A stretch of DNA of 7,970 nt from an uncultured Eubacteriales bacterium (GCA_905199755.1 CAJKHT010000106.1:1-7970); one strand, 5' to 3'; positions 1-7,618 are shown, counted from the stretch's first letter. Program-made: numbers and translations. The notes: generated from the sequence alone by a model not told the origin.

Positions 1-19
1 TTCTATCATTCGCCCGAAT

Positions 20-930
20 ATTACGACGGTAATGCAGACGGATAGAATTTTCATAGTCCGAAACAAATTCATCGCCGCAGTTTACGCAAGTATTTGTTGT
101 GTAGCCGTGTTCGGTACAAGTGGGAGCAGTAATATTTTTCGCATATTCGTGTTCTGCTTTATCCGTATAATCTCCAACATAACTGTCATCGCAGTTATCG
201 CATTTGTATTCTGTATAGCCCATAGCTGTGCAAGTCGGAGCAACTATCTTTTCTGAATAGCTGTGTCCTTTTGGTAATTCTAAAACCGTACCGCACTTTT
301 CGCAGGTCCGGGGAGCTGTGCAGGTCGCCGCCTCGCCCGGTGTATGTCCTGTTGCAGATTCGGCTTTAATCATCTTTTCCGAACAGTTATCGTTTTTACA
401 ACGGTATTCAATCACGCCGTCCGCGGTGCAAGTAGATGAAGTTACAGAATGTCCCTCGTCCCAATCGTTTCCTGTCGGCTCGGTGTAGTCCGAAACATAA
501 TTCAGTCCGCACATAATACAGGTTGAGGTCGTATAACCTTTATCCGTACAGGTTGGCTCTTTGGTGATACGCTCATAAGCATATGAGATAATCGGCGTCA
601 TATCGGTAATGTATGAGTTACCGCAAATTTTGCAGATGTGATTTGTATAACCTACATTTCTGCAAGTAGGCTGTACTTTTGCAGTCTTGGTGTTCGCCTG
701 TCGGTGTGCTTTCCTCAAAAAAGCTGCCGCATTTGTCGCAAAGATTTAATTTCAAACCGCCTTGCTTGCAAGTAGCTTCACGAATTGTAATTGCCTTGTA
801 ATTATGCCCGGTTGCCTTTGTGTAATTGCGCTTGTCAAGGTTTCCGCAGCCGTCGCACTGCCAGCGTTCATAACCTAAGTTATCGCAAGAGGGAGCAACG
901 GTTTCGAGATAACGATAATCGTGTTCGTGT
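20..930 (-). repeat. Array of about eight Cys-rich protein repeats
   Basis: Eight degenerate units of roughly 35-40 codons lie head to tail on the minus strand. Cys spacing is C-x9-C-x2-C in six units (for example SCDNLGYERWQCDGC, TCTDKGYTTSTCIMC and TCTEHGYTTNTCVNC). One unit has C-x9-C-x4-C (the CKNDNC unit at about 375-425) and one is shortened to C-x5-C-x2-C (about 295-325). The first two units are read in one frame and the remaining six in another, the switch being at about 683. DNA-level identity between units is low, so this is an old protein-repeat array and not a recent DNA amplification. The boundaries given are approximate, and the array may continue beyond the left edge. Confidence 0.8.
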
Positions 931-1201
931 TTTTCGGGAAGTACAATAACCGTTCCACCGCTGTTATCGTCCTTTTTATCCTCCAGCAGCCACACATACG
1001 ATACACCGTTTTCCGTCATTGTTTCGCCCTGATACTTATATGAGATTTCATAGTAAACGGGATAATATCCGGCGTCGGTATAGTTTGGCGCAGAGGTGAG
1101 ATTGCATTTTCCGGCAGATGTGCCGTAGCGAATACTTGTATGTACGCCGCTGTCCGACAGGTCGCTCACGGTTACGGTACAGCTCCAAAATTTATCCTTG
1201 T

Positions 1202-1231
1202 CATATAACTTATCATATAACTTATCATATA
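1202..1231. repeat. 12-bp tandem repeat, about 2.5 copies
   Basis: The unit CATATAACTTAT occurs at 1202-1213 and 1214-1225, followed by the partial copy CATATA at 1226-1231. The unit length is a multiple of three, so copy-number change alone would not shift the frame. It nevertheless lies exactly where the signal-peptide-like frame and the frame of the MBG-like domain overlap, so it marks the probable site of rearrangement or slippage in the Cys-repeat gene. Confidence 0.85.
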
Positions 1232-1290
1232 TGTAAATGCAAAAAGAGCCGACATATTTCTTACGATTTTTTTGTGTTCCATAATTTTAA

Positions 1291-1295
1291 CCTCA
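1291..1295 (-). promoter_or_regulatory. Ribosome binding site overlapping the deoR stop codon
   Basis: On the minus strand the sequence TGAGG contains both the TGA stop of the DeoR-type regulator and the GAGG ribosome binding site of the frame that begins at ATG 1282, 8 nt further on. This would couple translation of the two frames and implies one transcript. It is also the reason for choosing 1282 as the start of the downstream gene. Confidence 0.6.
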
Positions 1296-2057
1296 ATCTG
1301 TAATAATATTCAATCCGTTTTCAGCATAGAGCTCTCTTATACCTGATGGCAATTCATTGTCTGTTATAAAACACCGGCAAATCTTCGCATCATCAATTTT
1401 CATAAGTGCCTTTGTTTCAAACTTACTGCTGTCGGCTATAACATAAATACTGTCAGATCGTTCTTTCATTTTCTTTTGAATCGCAAACATCTCATTATGC
1501 CAATCACAAATACCAAATTTAAGTGATATTGCTGACGGGCACAAGAACATTTTGTTTATCGAAATATTGTCAAGTATACCTTCTGTGAGAGGTCCGAAAA
1601 ATGCTCTTTCATCCGTCAAATACTCTCCGCCGCACAAAATAAGCCTTATATTAGTATCACTCTGCAATTCCGAAAATACATCAAGTGAATGTGTTATTAC
1701 GGTAAGAGACGAAAATTTCCCTCTTATTTCTCTTGCAAGACAAACCGCAGTGCTTCCCGAGTCAATGCCTATGACATCATTTTCATTTATACATTTTAAG
1801 ACTGTCTGCGCAAGTTGTTTTTTTTCGTTATTGTTCTCCTCAAGGCGTTTGGGCAGCTCGTGAAAGCTTCGCATTTGTTCACAACGCACCGCACCACCAT
1901 GAACTTTTTTCAAAAAACCATCCCGTTCGAGACTGATTAAATCACGGCGAACCGTTTCAACGGACACTCCGAAATGTTCCATAAGCGCCGAAGTTGTTAC
2001 GGCTCCGTATTTTTCTATTTCTTCTTTAATATACAGCTGTCTTTCCTGTGAAAACAT
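1293..2057 (-). CDS. DeoR/GlpR-family transcriptional repressor
   Basis: A 254-residue protein of normal length for the DeoR/GlpR family, which represses sugar-catabolic operons and is released by a phosphorylated sugar. The N-terminal DeoR-type winged helix-turn-helix spans about residues 5-58, with the recognition segment VSVETVRRDLISLERDGFLKK followed by the family hallmark HGGAV (53-57). The C-terminal sensor domain (about 75-245) has the sugar-phosphate-binding features DSGST (99-103), the LCGGEY segment (141-146), and ADSSKF (209-214) with the usual lysine. ATG 2057 is preferred over the in-frame ATG 2078 because GGAG lies 9 nt before it and because the promoter places the transcript start downstream of 2078. 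The gene diverges from a HAD/transporter frame, the usual arrangement for a local regulator. It appears intact, while its neighbours on both sides are broken. The effector cannot be deduced. Confidence 0.92.
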   Translation of the reverse strand: MFSQERQLYIKEEIEKYGAVTTSALMEHFGVSVETVRRDLISLERDGFLKKVHGGAVRCEQMRSFHELPKRLEENNNEKKQLAQTVLKCINENDVIGIDSGSTAVCLAREIRGKFSSLTVITHSLDVFSELQSDTNIRLILCGGEYLTDERAFFGPLTEGILDNISINKMFLCPSAISLKFGICDWHNEMFAIQKKMKERSDSIYVIADSSKFETKALMKIDDAKICRCFITDNELPSGIRELYAENGLNIITD

Positions 2058-2078
2058 TATTATCATCTCCATGCACAT

Positions 2079-2107
2079 ATTATATCATATATATCCACTC
2101 AAACCAA
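2079..2107 (-). promoter_or_regulatory. Promoter of the DeoR-type regulator
   Basis: On the minus strand, TTGGTT (2107-2102) and TATAAT (2084-2079) are separated by 17 nt, matching a housekeeping sigma-factor promoter (perfect -10, TTG core in the -35). The expected transcript start, near 2072, leaves a very short leader containing GGAG and the ATG at 2057, and excludes the ATG at 2078 as the start on this transcript. Confidence 0.7.
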
Positions 2108-2130
2108 CATATTTTCACATATTTTCACAT
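2107..2130. repeat. 10-bp direct repeats at the promoter, candidate operator
   Basis: The unit ACATATTTTC occurs at 2107-2116 and 2117-2126, and a third copy starts with ACAT at 2127. The array touches the -35 box of the repressor gene. A period of one helical turn fits binding of adjacent repressor subunits to one DNA face, and direct-repeat operators are known for some DeoR-family regulators such as IolR. Autoregulation by the adjacent protein is inference. Confidence 0.45.
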
Positions 2131-2307
2131 TTGAAATAAAAAAAATCATTTTTACAAAACCAACAATATCGTTTTGAGGGTTGTGAGAATGTTAGGAATG
2201 AATAGGAACCAGAACACAAGGATAAATACTCTTGGAACATTTGCTTACAAAAACAGATATAACAACAGATTTTAATAGAATATATAGATGATATTTCAGA
2301 AAATATA
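2131..2307. other. Divergent intergenic region
   Basis: This AT-rich stretch separates the divergent DeoR-type regulator and the HAD/EamA frame. I see no RNA gene, no strong hairpin and no convincing coding sequence. A 28-codon frame at 2189-2275 (plus) has GAGGG 8 nt before its ATG but an Asn/Arg-rich sequence without recognisable features; I do not call it a gene. Confidence 0.5.
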
Positions 2308-2336
2308 TTGCAAAATACAGCAAAAGATTGTATACT
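2308..2336 (+). promoter_or_regulatory. Promoter of the HAD/EamA fusion frame
   Basis: TTGCAA (2308-2313) and TATACT (2331-2336) are separated by 17 nt. The expected transcript start is near 2343, giving a leader of about 28 nt that contains the GGAG at 2358-2361. A second TATAAT at 2338-2343 has no good -35 partner. The chimeric frame has therefore kept the complete expression signals of the original HAD gene. Confidence 0.65.
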
Positions 2337-2370
2337 GTATAATGCGTATGTTTTTGTGGAGTGATGATAC

Positions 2371-2964
2371 TTGGATATACAGGCGATAATTTTTGATAAA
2401 GACGGAACATTAATGAAATTCGACAGCTTTTGGGTTGATGTTTCCCGCTGTGCCATAAGGGATATTTTACGGCAGCTTAACAGAGACGACATTCCCATGA
2501 GCAGACTGCTTGAAGCTCTGGGTATCTCAGGTGATACCGCAGACATTGACGGTCTGTTGTGCAAGGGTATGCGTGAAAAAAGCATAAAAAGCAGCGACGC
2601 ATTGCAGCTGCGTCAGCTTATTTCGGCATTAATTTACGGACTGATTATTATTCCGTGTCTTAGGGGAGTGCATTTCACCGCAGAATTGTTTTCTGCTGCA
2701 AATATACCTGTAACAGCGACGATTGCCATAGCTGCCTTTTTTGCAACTGTATCATATTTACTCTATTACAAGGCAATAGCACGCGTCGGAACGGCGAAAG
2801 CAATGGGACTGAACATTACCTATACTGCATGGGCGATATTCTTTTCCGTAGTGTTGCTGCACGACTACGGCATTTTGGCTTTTAAAACAATAAGCTGTGC
2901 GGTTTTGGTTGTTGTGTGCGGTATTCTGGCAGCGGTGGATTTTAAAGAAATTTTAAAAAGATAA
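2371..2964 (+). pseudogene. Chimeric frame: HAD phosphatase N-terminus fused to EamA/DMT transporter C-terminus
   Basis: A 197-residue frame starting at TTG 2371, with GGAG at 2358-2361 and 9-nt spacing. Residues 1 to about 65 are the start of a HAD-type hydrolase: IIFDKDGTLMKFDSFW contains motif I, with nucleophile Asp9 and Asp11 of DKDGT, and the beginning of the helical cap follows. HAD motifs II, III and IV are absent, and a full member would be about 220 residues. From about residue 70 the sequence becomes hydrophobic, with four likely membrane helices (about 82-98, 113-133, 145-163 and 170-188). The segment YYKAIARVGTAKAMGLNITY is typical of the second half of EamA/DMT (RhaT-like) transporters, which normally have ten helices. 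The first six are missing. The simplest reading is a deletion that joined two neighbouring genes in frame near 2560-2600. The product should lack phosphatase activity and probably transport activity. A functional fusion or an assembly error cannot be excluded. Confidence 0.8.
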
Positions 2965-2970
2965 TATAAA

Positions 2971-3093
2971 TTAGTAATTCTTAAATTTATACTGCATTCC
3001 CTGTTCATGCTGTATTTCCTCGTGATTATCCATATAATCTTCTGCAAAAGCAAGCAAATACGAAATATTATCTGCACTGTATTCAAAATTGGC
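2971..3093 (-). pseudogene. Possible orphan C-terminal fragment of an unidentified protein
   Basis: On the minus strand, between the hairpin at 3087-3131 and a TAA at 2973-2971, an open frame of about 40 codons reads as ordinary acidic, helical protein (NFEYSADNISYLLAF, then EDYMDNHEEIQHEQG, ending in KFKNY). It has no start codon or ribosome binding site of its own; the frame opens inside the hairpin after a TGA. I cannot assign it to a family. It lies beside the truncated transporter, so it may be another remnant of the same deletion. A chance open frame in AT-rich DNA remains possible. Confidence 0.35.
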
Positions 3094-3131
3094 GGACTGA
3101 AAGCCAATACTCAGCTTTCAGTCCGCCAATT
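3087..3131 (-). terminator. Terminator of the SGNH esterase gene
   Basis: A perfect 18-bp inverted repeat (3087-3104 with 3114-3131) encloses a 9-nt loop. The stem centre is GC-rich (GGCGGACTGAAAGC). On the minus strand the stem is followed by an AATTTTG stretch, and it lies 32 nt after the stop codon of the esterase gene. It could also stop plus-strand transcripts from the HAD/EamA frame, although the plus-strand trailer TTCTTTC is a weaker T-run. Confidence 0.85.
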
Positions 3132-3163
3132 CTTTCAATTATACTATTTTAAATCGTATGCTT

Positions 3164-6100
3164 TCAGTCTTTAAAATATGCATTTTTTATACATTCCGCA
3201 ATAAAGCTCTGTCCAAATTCATTGGGATGTATATTATCACTGAAATACATTGCATCGTAGTTACTGTTATTTTTGAGCTCCGTGTGTAAATCCAGCGGAA
3301 TAATTCCGTTCTTCTCCGCAACAGCCTTAACACGGGGTATTACTTCATTCACAATAACACTGTCACTTATGCCGTAATTTTCACCATGTGCCGGAATCGG
3401 CAGATTTATATATATTTTGCAATTCGGATTTGCAGCTTTCAAACCGTCGATTATTGTCTGATAGTCTGTCGCAATTGCATTATAGTAAGTACTGCTCTTT
3501 GAATCGTTTGTTCCGAGCATTATAATATAAACATCACACTTTGCTTCCTTTGCACGTTCAAACCACGGGTTATCCTTATATGATGATGCGGTGGAGGTGC
3601 CGCGTCCAAAATTCATAACCTCATACTTATCTGTTCCTATCATGCTTTGCAGATATTTCGGATAGCAATAATCCTGATAACCAAGCTCGTCGCTGTTCCA
3701 GTTATTGGTTATACTGTCACCTACACAGCCTATTTTTATCTTATCCGGATTTTGCATATTCGGATTTTGCAGCAGCGGCTTAAGAGTACTTATGCTGTCC
3801 AAAGCGATTGACTTAATTGTATATGATGAATTGAATTCCTGCGGCAGAGTCAGTTCCGCACTGTATACACCGTTGTTTTTATCCGCTGCCGCAAGCTGCT
3901 TTAACATTCCGTTTTCATCATGCACCGCTATAATCAAATCACCGTTCGTTCCTGACGTTGTTGTTTTCCATGTATATGTATGTCCCGCTTTATAGCCGTC
4001 AAACTTCTCTGTGGTGTCAAAGCTGCTGTTTACCATGGGCATTGTGTCCTGCAGAACTCCGTCCTCAAATACCGCAATATTCTTCGCCGAACCGTATTCA
4101 AATCCTATACCGTAAATGCCGTCAATCGTCCGCACCGTATTGTTTATATCTTTGCCTCTGTTAAGTACAAAGAACAGATTATGTGCCTTACCGTCACATA
4201 CGGGGACAATTGCATTCTTGTACGGGCTGAATGCATACTTTGAATCCTTTGCATTCTTTGTAATTATCGTGCTGCCTATTATTTCGCCGCCGACAGAATC
4301 AAGATGACATTCTACCTTAAGCGGCAAAACGGAAGTATCATACATACTGCTTGCACGAACGGTAAATGCCGAGACATCATCAAGCATTACATCTTTAAGC
4401 ATTATAACCGTACCGTCCGCATATCCCGAAACAAACGGTTTACGGAATGTTTTTAATGCTCTTAAGGAATAGCTCTTTGAATTTATAAGATCGGCATCCT
4501 CCGAAATGACATATTCAAACCTGTTTTCCATCTGCACCGATTCTTTTACCGATGTATTGGATTTTAAAATCGCTGTTATTTTATACACACCGGGCTTTAC
4601 AGCCGTTACGATACCGTCCTTGGTAACCTCCGCCTTATCGGTCGGGGTTCCGTCAAGGCTCTCGGCTCTCCAGTAAACATTTTTGTCTGCCGATACTTTT
4701 GCGGTTTCCCCTTTTTCGGTCATGACATTTTTATCAGATACTACGGTAATTGCCGACGCATCACCGTCTGCCGGCGTTATTTTTTCCGATGTGATTGCCG
4801 ATTTTGTAAGCTTTGCCATGATTGTACCGCCCGCTTCATTAACATGAAGCCCGTCATTATATAACAGCTCACGGTCATAGCCGTAATTCAGCACTCCGTG
4901 ATAAATATCTATTATCTCCGCATCTTCCTTTTCCGCAACAGCTTTTATTGCCGGAATGATTTTATTTACAAGCTTATCATTGCTGTAGCTTGAATAATCA
5001 TCGGGAGCATCACTGCTGAAAGGCAGCGGATACTGCAAATATACTTTCACATTCGGATTTACATTTTTAAGTCCCTCGATAAGCTCGGCATAATCGTTTT
5101 CAAACGCTGCCATATACGCATCATCGCATGACTGTGCAGAGTCATTTGTTCCGAGTGTAAACACCGCAATGTCGGGAGCATATGCAAGTGCTTCCGCATA
5201 TTGCGTCTGCTGCTTGTAATTGCGCACAGTTTTACCCGAATTTCCCAGACTCTTTACATCATATTCGTTAACGTCAAGCATTTCCCTCAGAGGCACGGTA
5301 TATTTTCCGTATTCAACATTGCTGTCACCGAGAAGTGATACCTTTGTTCTGCTTGTAAATGCGCTGTATTCTTCCTCCGTCATGAAGCGAATCCATGCAA
5401 TGTTTGCTGCCGAAGCTTCCATTGTCAGTGTATATTCCGCTGTTCCGCTTATTGTCTTTGCTAGCTCCGCGGTATATACATCAAGATAGTATCCTGCGCC
5501 GTTTCTGCCTGCCTGCGGAACTGTGAAGGACGCTATTTCGGAATTTCCCTTTTTAAGGCTGACTATCGGAGCTGTCTGTGTATTTGCCGATTTTGCACAG
5601 ATTGCCGCGTACTTTGCATTTTGCAGCTTCAGATTAAAAGTCAGCGTACTGCCCTCGGACATGCCTGTGGTATATACGGGTGCGTAAACGCTCGGATTGC
5701 TGCCTGCCGTGCTTGATGCATAGCTGCCGCCCTGCATTGATACACAGTCAAGTACACTTACAGCCTCATGACCGTTTTTCACCGTATTGGGATCTATTAT
5801 CACCGGCTCATCGCTGAGGTCAAAGCCAATGTAATTTAAAATAGATTCATAGTCAATTGTTACCGTAATCATCTGTATTCCGGTAATGTTTTCCGATAAA
5901 GCGAAATCATAGCTTTTAAATGTTCCGCCGGACGCAATTTCGGAAAGCGGCTTCGACGCAATCACCTTGCCGCTGCGGTCTCCCAGCAGCACATTTACCG
6001 TGCCGTTTGCGGTAGTATCCACACGTGTCATTCTCAAAGTAAGCTTTTCGGCACCGTCATCTCCAAAATCCAAACCTGCAAACGATACACTGTTTACAAG

Positions 6101-7618
6101 TCCGCCTTTTCCTATATTGCTTACAGTATGTCCGTTATCAAGATTTCCGTTATTTTGGATTGCGCTGTCGGTTGAGCTTCTTATAAGTGATGATGCGGCA
6201 GAGATTATGCCGTTGTTTTCATCATCAAAAACATCTGTTATACCTTTTATGCATGTAAACTCCGATACAATCCACTGTCCCGTCCATTCCGCATACACAT
6301 CATGCAATCCGCTGATTCCGTTCGGTATATTTACCGGATAGCTGCAAACGGTTGACGTATTAATGCCGTCCTTTGCCCAAAGCTCACCTATCGGCTCGGT
6401 TTCGGTGCTGTCTATATAAAACTTCAGCACATTGCTGTCGTCTGCCTTGCTGAGTGTTCTTGCCTTGAAATTTAAAGCATATGTACTTTTCGTGTCACCG
6501 AAATCAACATTTTTAAACACTGCACTGTAGTGTTTTCCATCGGTCTTGGTAAATACATTGGTCTGGTTCTGGTACAAACCGCCGTCCGAAGAAGAAACAT
6601 TATCGTATGTGAACTGATATGTCGTATTTTCATCCGTAGCTACAGGCGGTTTTTGCAGGTCATCTTCCGTTCCCTTTATAAATTCGATACCTCCGACAGC
6701 TGTTGATGCCGGTATTACAACCGCAACGGTGTGTACACCGCGGAGCATTGTGTTGAACTTAACATCATACGCGGCATATCCGTTTTTTACATCTGATTTT
6801 TCAAGGCTGCCTATAACCGGACCGTCAATCGAATCAAGGCGTATCTCATATATGCTGTCATTATCGGCACTTCCCCATCTTCCGAGTATTACGCTTGCGC
6901 CCACTCCGCCCTGTTCGGCATCATTACCGAAATCAAGACCTGTGAAGTAAACCGCGCCGCTGTTTATCGGAAGTACTGGTATTGTCTCCGAACCGATCCG
7001 CTCCTCCTTAACTGCCTGACAAGAACCCCATGTCTTTAAATCTGCGGTAATGCCCTGTCTGTCATACGGATTTACCACCGTATCTTTAAGGAAAGAAAAT
7101 TTTTCAAGGAAGGATGCCGAAGACGCTTCTTTATCCTCCATACCGTTAAAGTACACCGTATGCTTTCCCGTAAGCGGCTGTGCCAGATTAAAGCAGTAGT
7201 TGCTGTAACCGGCTCCGGCATATGTTTTGTATCCCGAGTACGGCATATTTGCCGACTCATCAAATACAACTATCGGCTCGGAATCCATACTGTCGGCATA
7301 CACTCCGAATTTTCCGTGAAAATTCCTTACATCAGGTCTCATGTTCATTACCAGTGTATTGGCATATTCTTCACCGAAATCGACATTATATCCTACCCAT
7401 GCTCCCTTTTGATATACAAACCCGTCATTTCCCGACGATTTGAAATTAATGCCGTTCGTATAAAAATCCTCATTATATACCGCATAATCATCTGCGGCAA
7501 TATCAGAGTATGCCGTTTGATATTCCTCTGTCTGCGCCGATACTATATGCTGAGGCATAACCGTTATCAGCATACTTAAAGACATCAGCAAAGGTATTGC
7601 CCTTTTCCTTAAATTCAT
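3164..7618 (-). CDS. Secreted multi-modular esterase with two SGNH catalytic domains
   Basis: A 1484-residue exported protein, probably a carbohydrate O-acetylesterase. Residues 1-28 are a signal peptide (MNLRKRAIPLLMSLS..., cleavage likely after IVSA). Five beta-sandwich modules resembling carbohydrate-binding domains follow, at about 36-179, 189-316, 330-459, 470-601 and 612-746. SGNH domain 1 (about 757-937) has GDS with Ser766, Gly792, GTND 823-826 and the Asp922/His925 pair in DGLHVN. An Ig-like Big_2 domain (about 955-1038), a sixth beta-sandwich (about 1045-1176) and a linker domain (about 1180-1275) lead to SGNH domain 2 (about 1293-1481), with GDSIT (Ser1302), NFG (Gly1338), GTND 1369-1372 and DNIHPN (Asp1461/His1464). 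No dockerin, LPXTG or S-layer motif is visible at the C-terminus, so it is probably released, or bound through its sugar-binding modules. ATG 7618 is chosen over an in-frame TTG at 7750 because a signal peptide starts there and AAGGA lies 11 nt upstream. The polysaccharide substrate is unknown; xylan or pectin acetyl groups are plausible. Confidence 0.9.
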   Translation of the reverse strand: MNLRKRAIPLLMSLSMLITVMPQHIVSAQTEEYQTAYSDIAADDYAVYNEDFYTNGINFKSSGNDGFVYQKGAWVGYNVDFGEEYANTLVMNMRPDVRNFHGKFGVYADSMDSEPIVVFDESANMPYSGYKTYAGAGYSNYCFNLAQPLTGKHTVYFNGMEDKEASSASFLEKFSFLKDTVVNPYDRQGITADLKTWGSCQAVKEERIGSETIPVLPINSGAVYFTGLDFGNDAEQGGVGASVILGRWGSADNDSIYEIRLDSIDGPVIGSLEKSDVKNGYAAYDVKFNTMLRGVHTVAVVIPASTAVGGIEFIKGTEDDLQKPPVATDENTTYQFTYDNVSSSDGGLYQNQTNVFTKTDGKHYSAVFKNVDFGDTKSTYALNFKARTLSKADDSNVLKFYIDSTETEPIGELWAKDGINTSTVCSYPVNIPNGISGLHDVYAEWTGQWIVSEFTCIKGITDVFDDENNGIISAASSLIRSSTDSAIQNNGNLDNGHTVSNIGKGGLVNSVSFAGLDFGDDGAEKLTLRMTRVDTTANGTVNVLLGDRSGKVIASKPLSEIASGGTFKSYDFALSENITGIQMITVTIDYESILNYIGFDLSDEPVIIDPNTVKNGHEAVSVLDCVSMQGGSYASSTAGSNPSVYAPVYTTGMSEGSTLTFNLKLQNAKYAAICAKSANTQTAPIVSLKKGNSEIASFTVPQAGRNGAGYYLDVYTAELAKTISGTAEYTLTMEASAANIAWIRFMTEEEYSAFTSRTKVSLLGDSNVEYGKYTVPLREMLDVNEYDVKSLGNSGKTVRNYKQQTQYAEALAYAPDIAVFTLGTNDSAQSCDDAYMAAFENDYAELIEGLKNVNPNVKVYLQYPLPFSSDAPDDYSSYSNDKLVNKIIPAIKAVAEKEDAEIIDIYHGVLNYGYDRELLYNDGLHVNEAGGTIMAKLTKSAITSEKITPADGDASAITVVSDKNVMTEKGETAKVSADKNVYWRAESLDGTPTDKAEVTKDGIVTAVKPGVYKITAILKSNTSVKESVQMENRFEYVISEDADLINSKSYSLRALKTFRKPFVSGYADGTVIMLKDVMLDDVSAFTVRASSMYDTSVLPLKVECHLDSVGGEIIGSTIITKNAKDSKYAFSPYKNAIVPVCDGKAHNLFFVLNRGKDINNTVRTIDGIYGIGFEYGSAKNIAVFEDGVLQDTMPMVNSSFDTTEKFDGYKAGHTYTWKTTTSGTNGDLIIAVHDENGMLKQLAAADKNNGVYSAELTLPQEFNSSYTIKSIALDSISTLKPLLQNPNMQNPDKIKIGCVGDSITNNWNSDELGYQDYCYPKYLQSMIGTDKYEVMNFGRGTSTASSYKDNPWFERAKEAKCDVYIIMLGTNDSKSSTYYNAIATDYQTIIDGLKAANPNCKIYINLPIPAHGENYGISDSVIVNEVIPRVKAVAEKNGIIPLDLHTELKNNSNYDAMYFSDNIHPNEFGQSFIAECIKNAYFKD

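Larger units (their letters stand above)
1..1282 (-). pseudogene. Secreted Cys-rich repeat surface protein, frameshifted, 5' part only
   Basis: I read a gene starting at ATG 1282, preceded by GAGG (1294-1291) with 8-nt spacing. Its first residues, MEHKKIVRNMSALFAF, look like the start of a signal peptide. That frame closes soon after. A different frame, open from about 1290 to 618, carries an MBG-like beta domain (about 1185-955, with the segment SIRYGTSAG and a DAGYYPVYYEI strand) and two Cys repeats. At about base 683 one extra base shifts the frame, and the same repeat type continues uninterrupted in a third frame to base 1 with no stop. At least eight repeats follow the pattern PTC-x9-C-x2-CG, usually with GH or H-x-Y between them. 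The Cys and His spacing suggests metal binding or disulphides; this is inference. Such repeats occur in cell-surface proteins of gut Clostridia; function unknown. The 3' end lies outside the window. Frame breaks could be real decay, slippage or sequencing error. Confidence 0.75.

Noticed and set aside
1202..1231. Short repeats as a CRISPR array
   Set aside because: The 12-bp units are adjacent with no spacers, and no cas gene is present.
2189..2275. 28-codon plus-strand frame with GAGGG 8 nt before ATG
   Set aside because: Its Asn/Arg-rich composition is what AT-rich noncoding DNA gives, it has no recognisable feature, and no promoter is evident upstream.
2115..2585. 156-codon minus-strand frame across the divergent promoter region
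   Set aside because: It covers two well-formed promoters and is antisense to the HAD motif I coding sequence; its composition is typical of a chance frame.
7160..7579. 139-codon plus-strand frame opposite the esterase gene, and other plus-strand frames over 3705-7797
   Set aside because: They lie antisense to a clearly conserved multi-domain protein, lack ribosome binding sites and have no recognisable domains; they are shadow frames.
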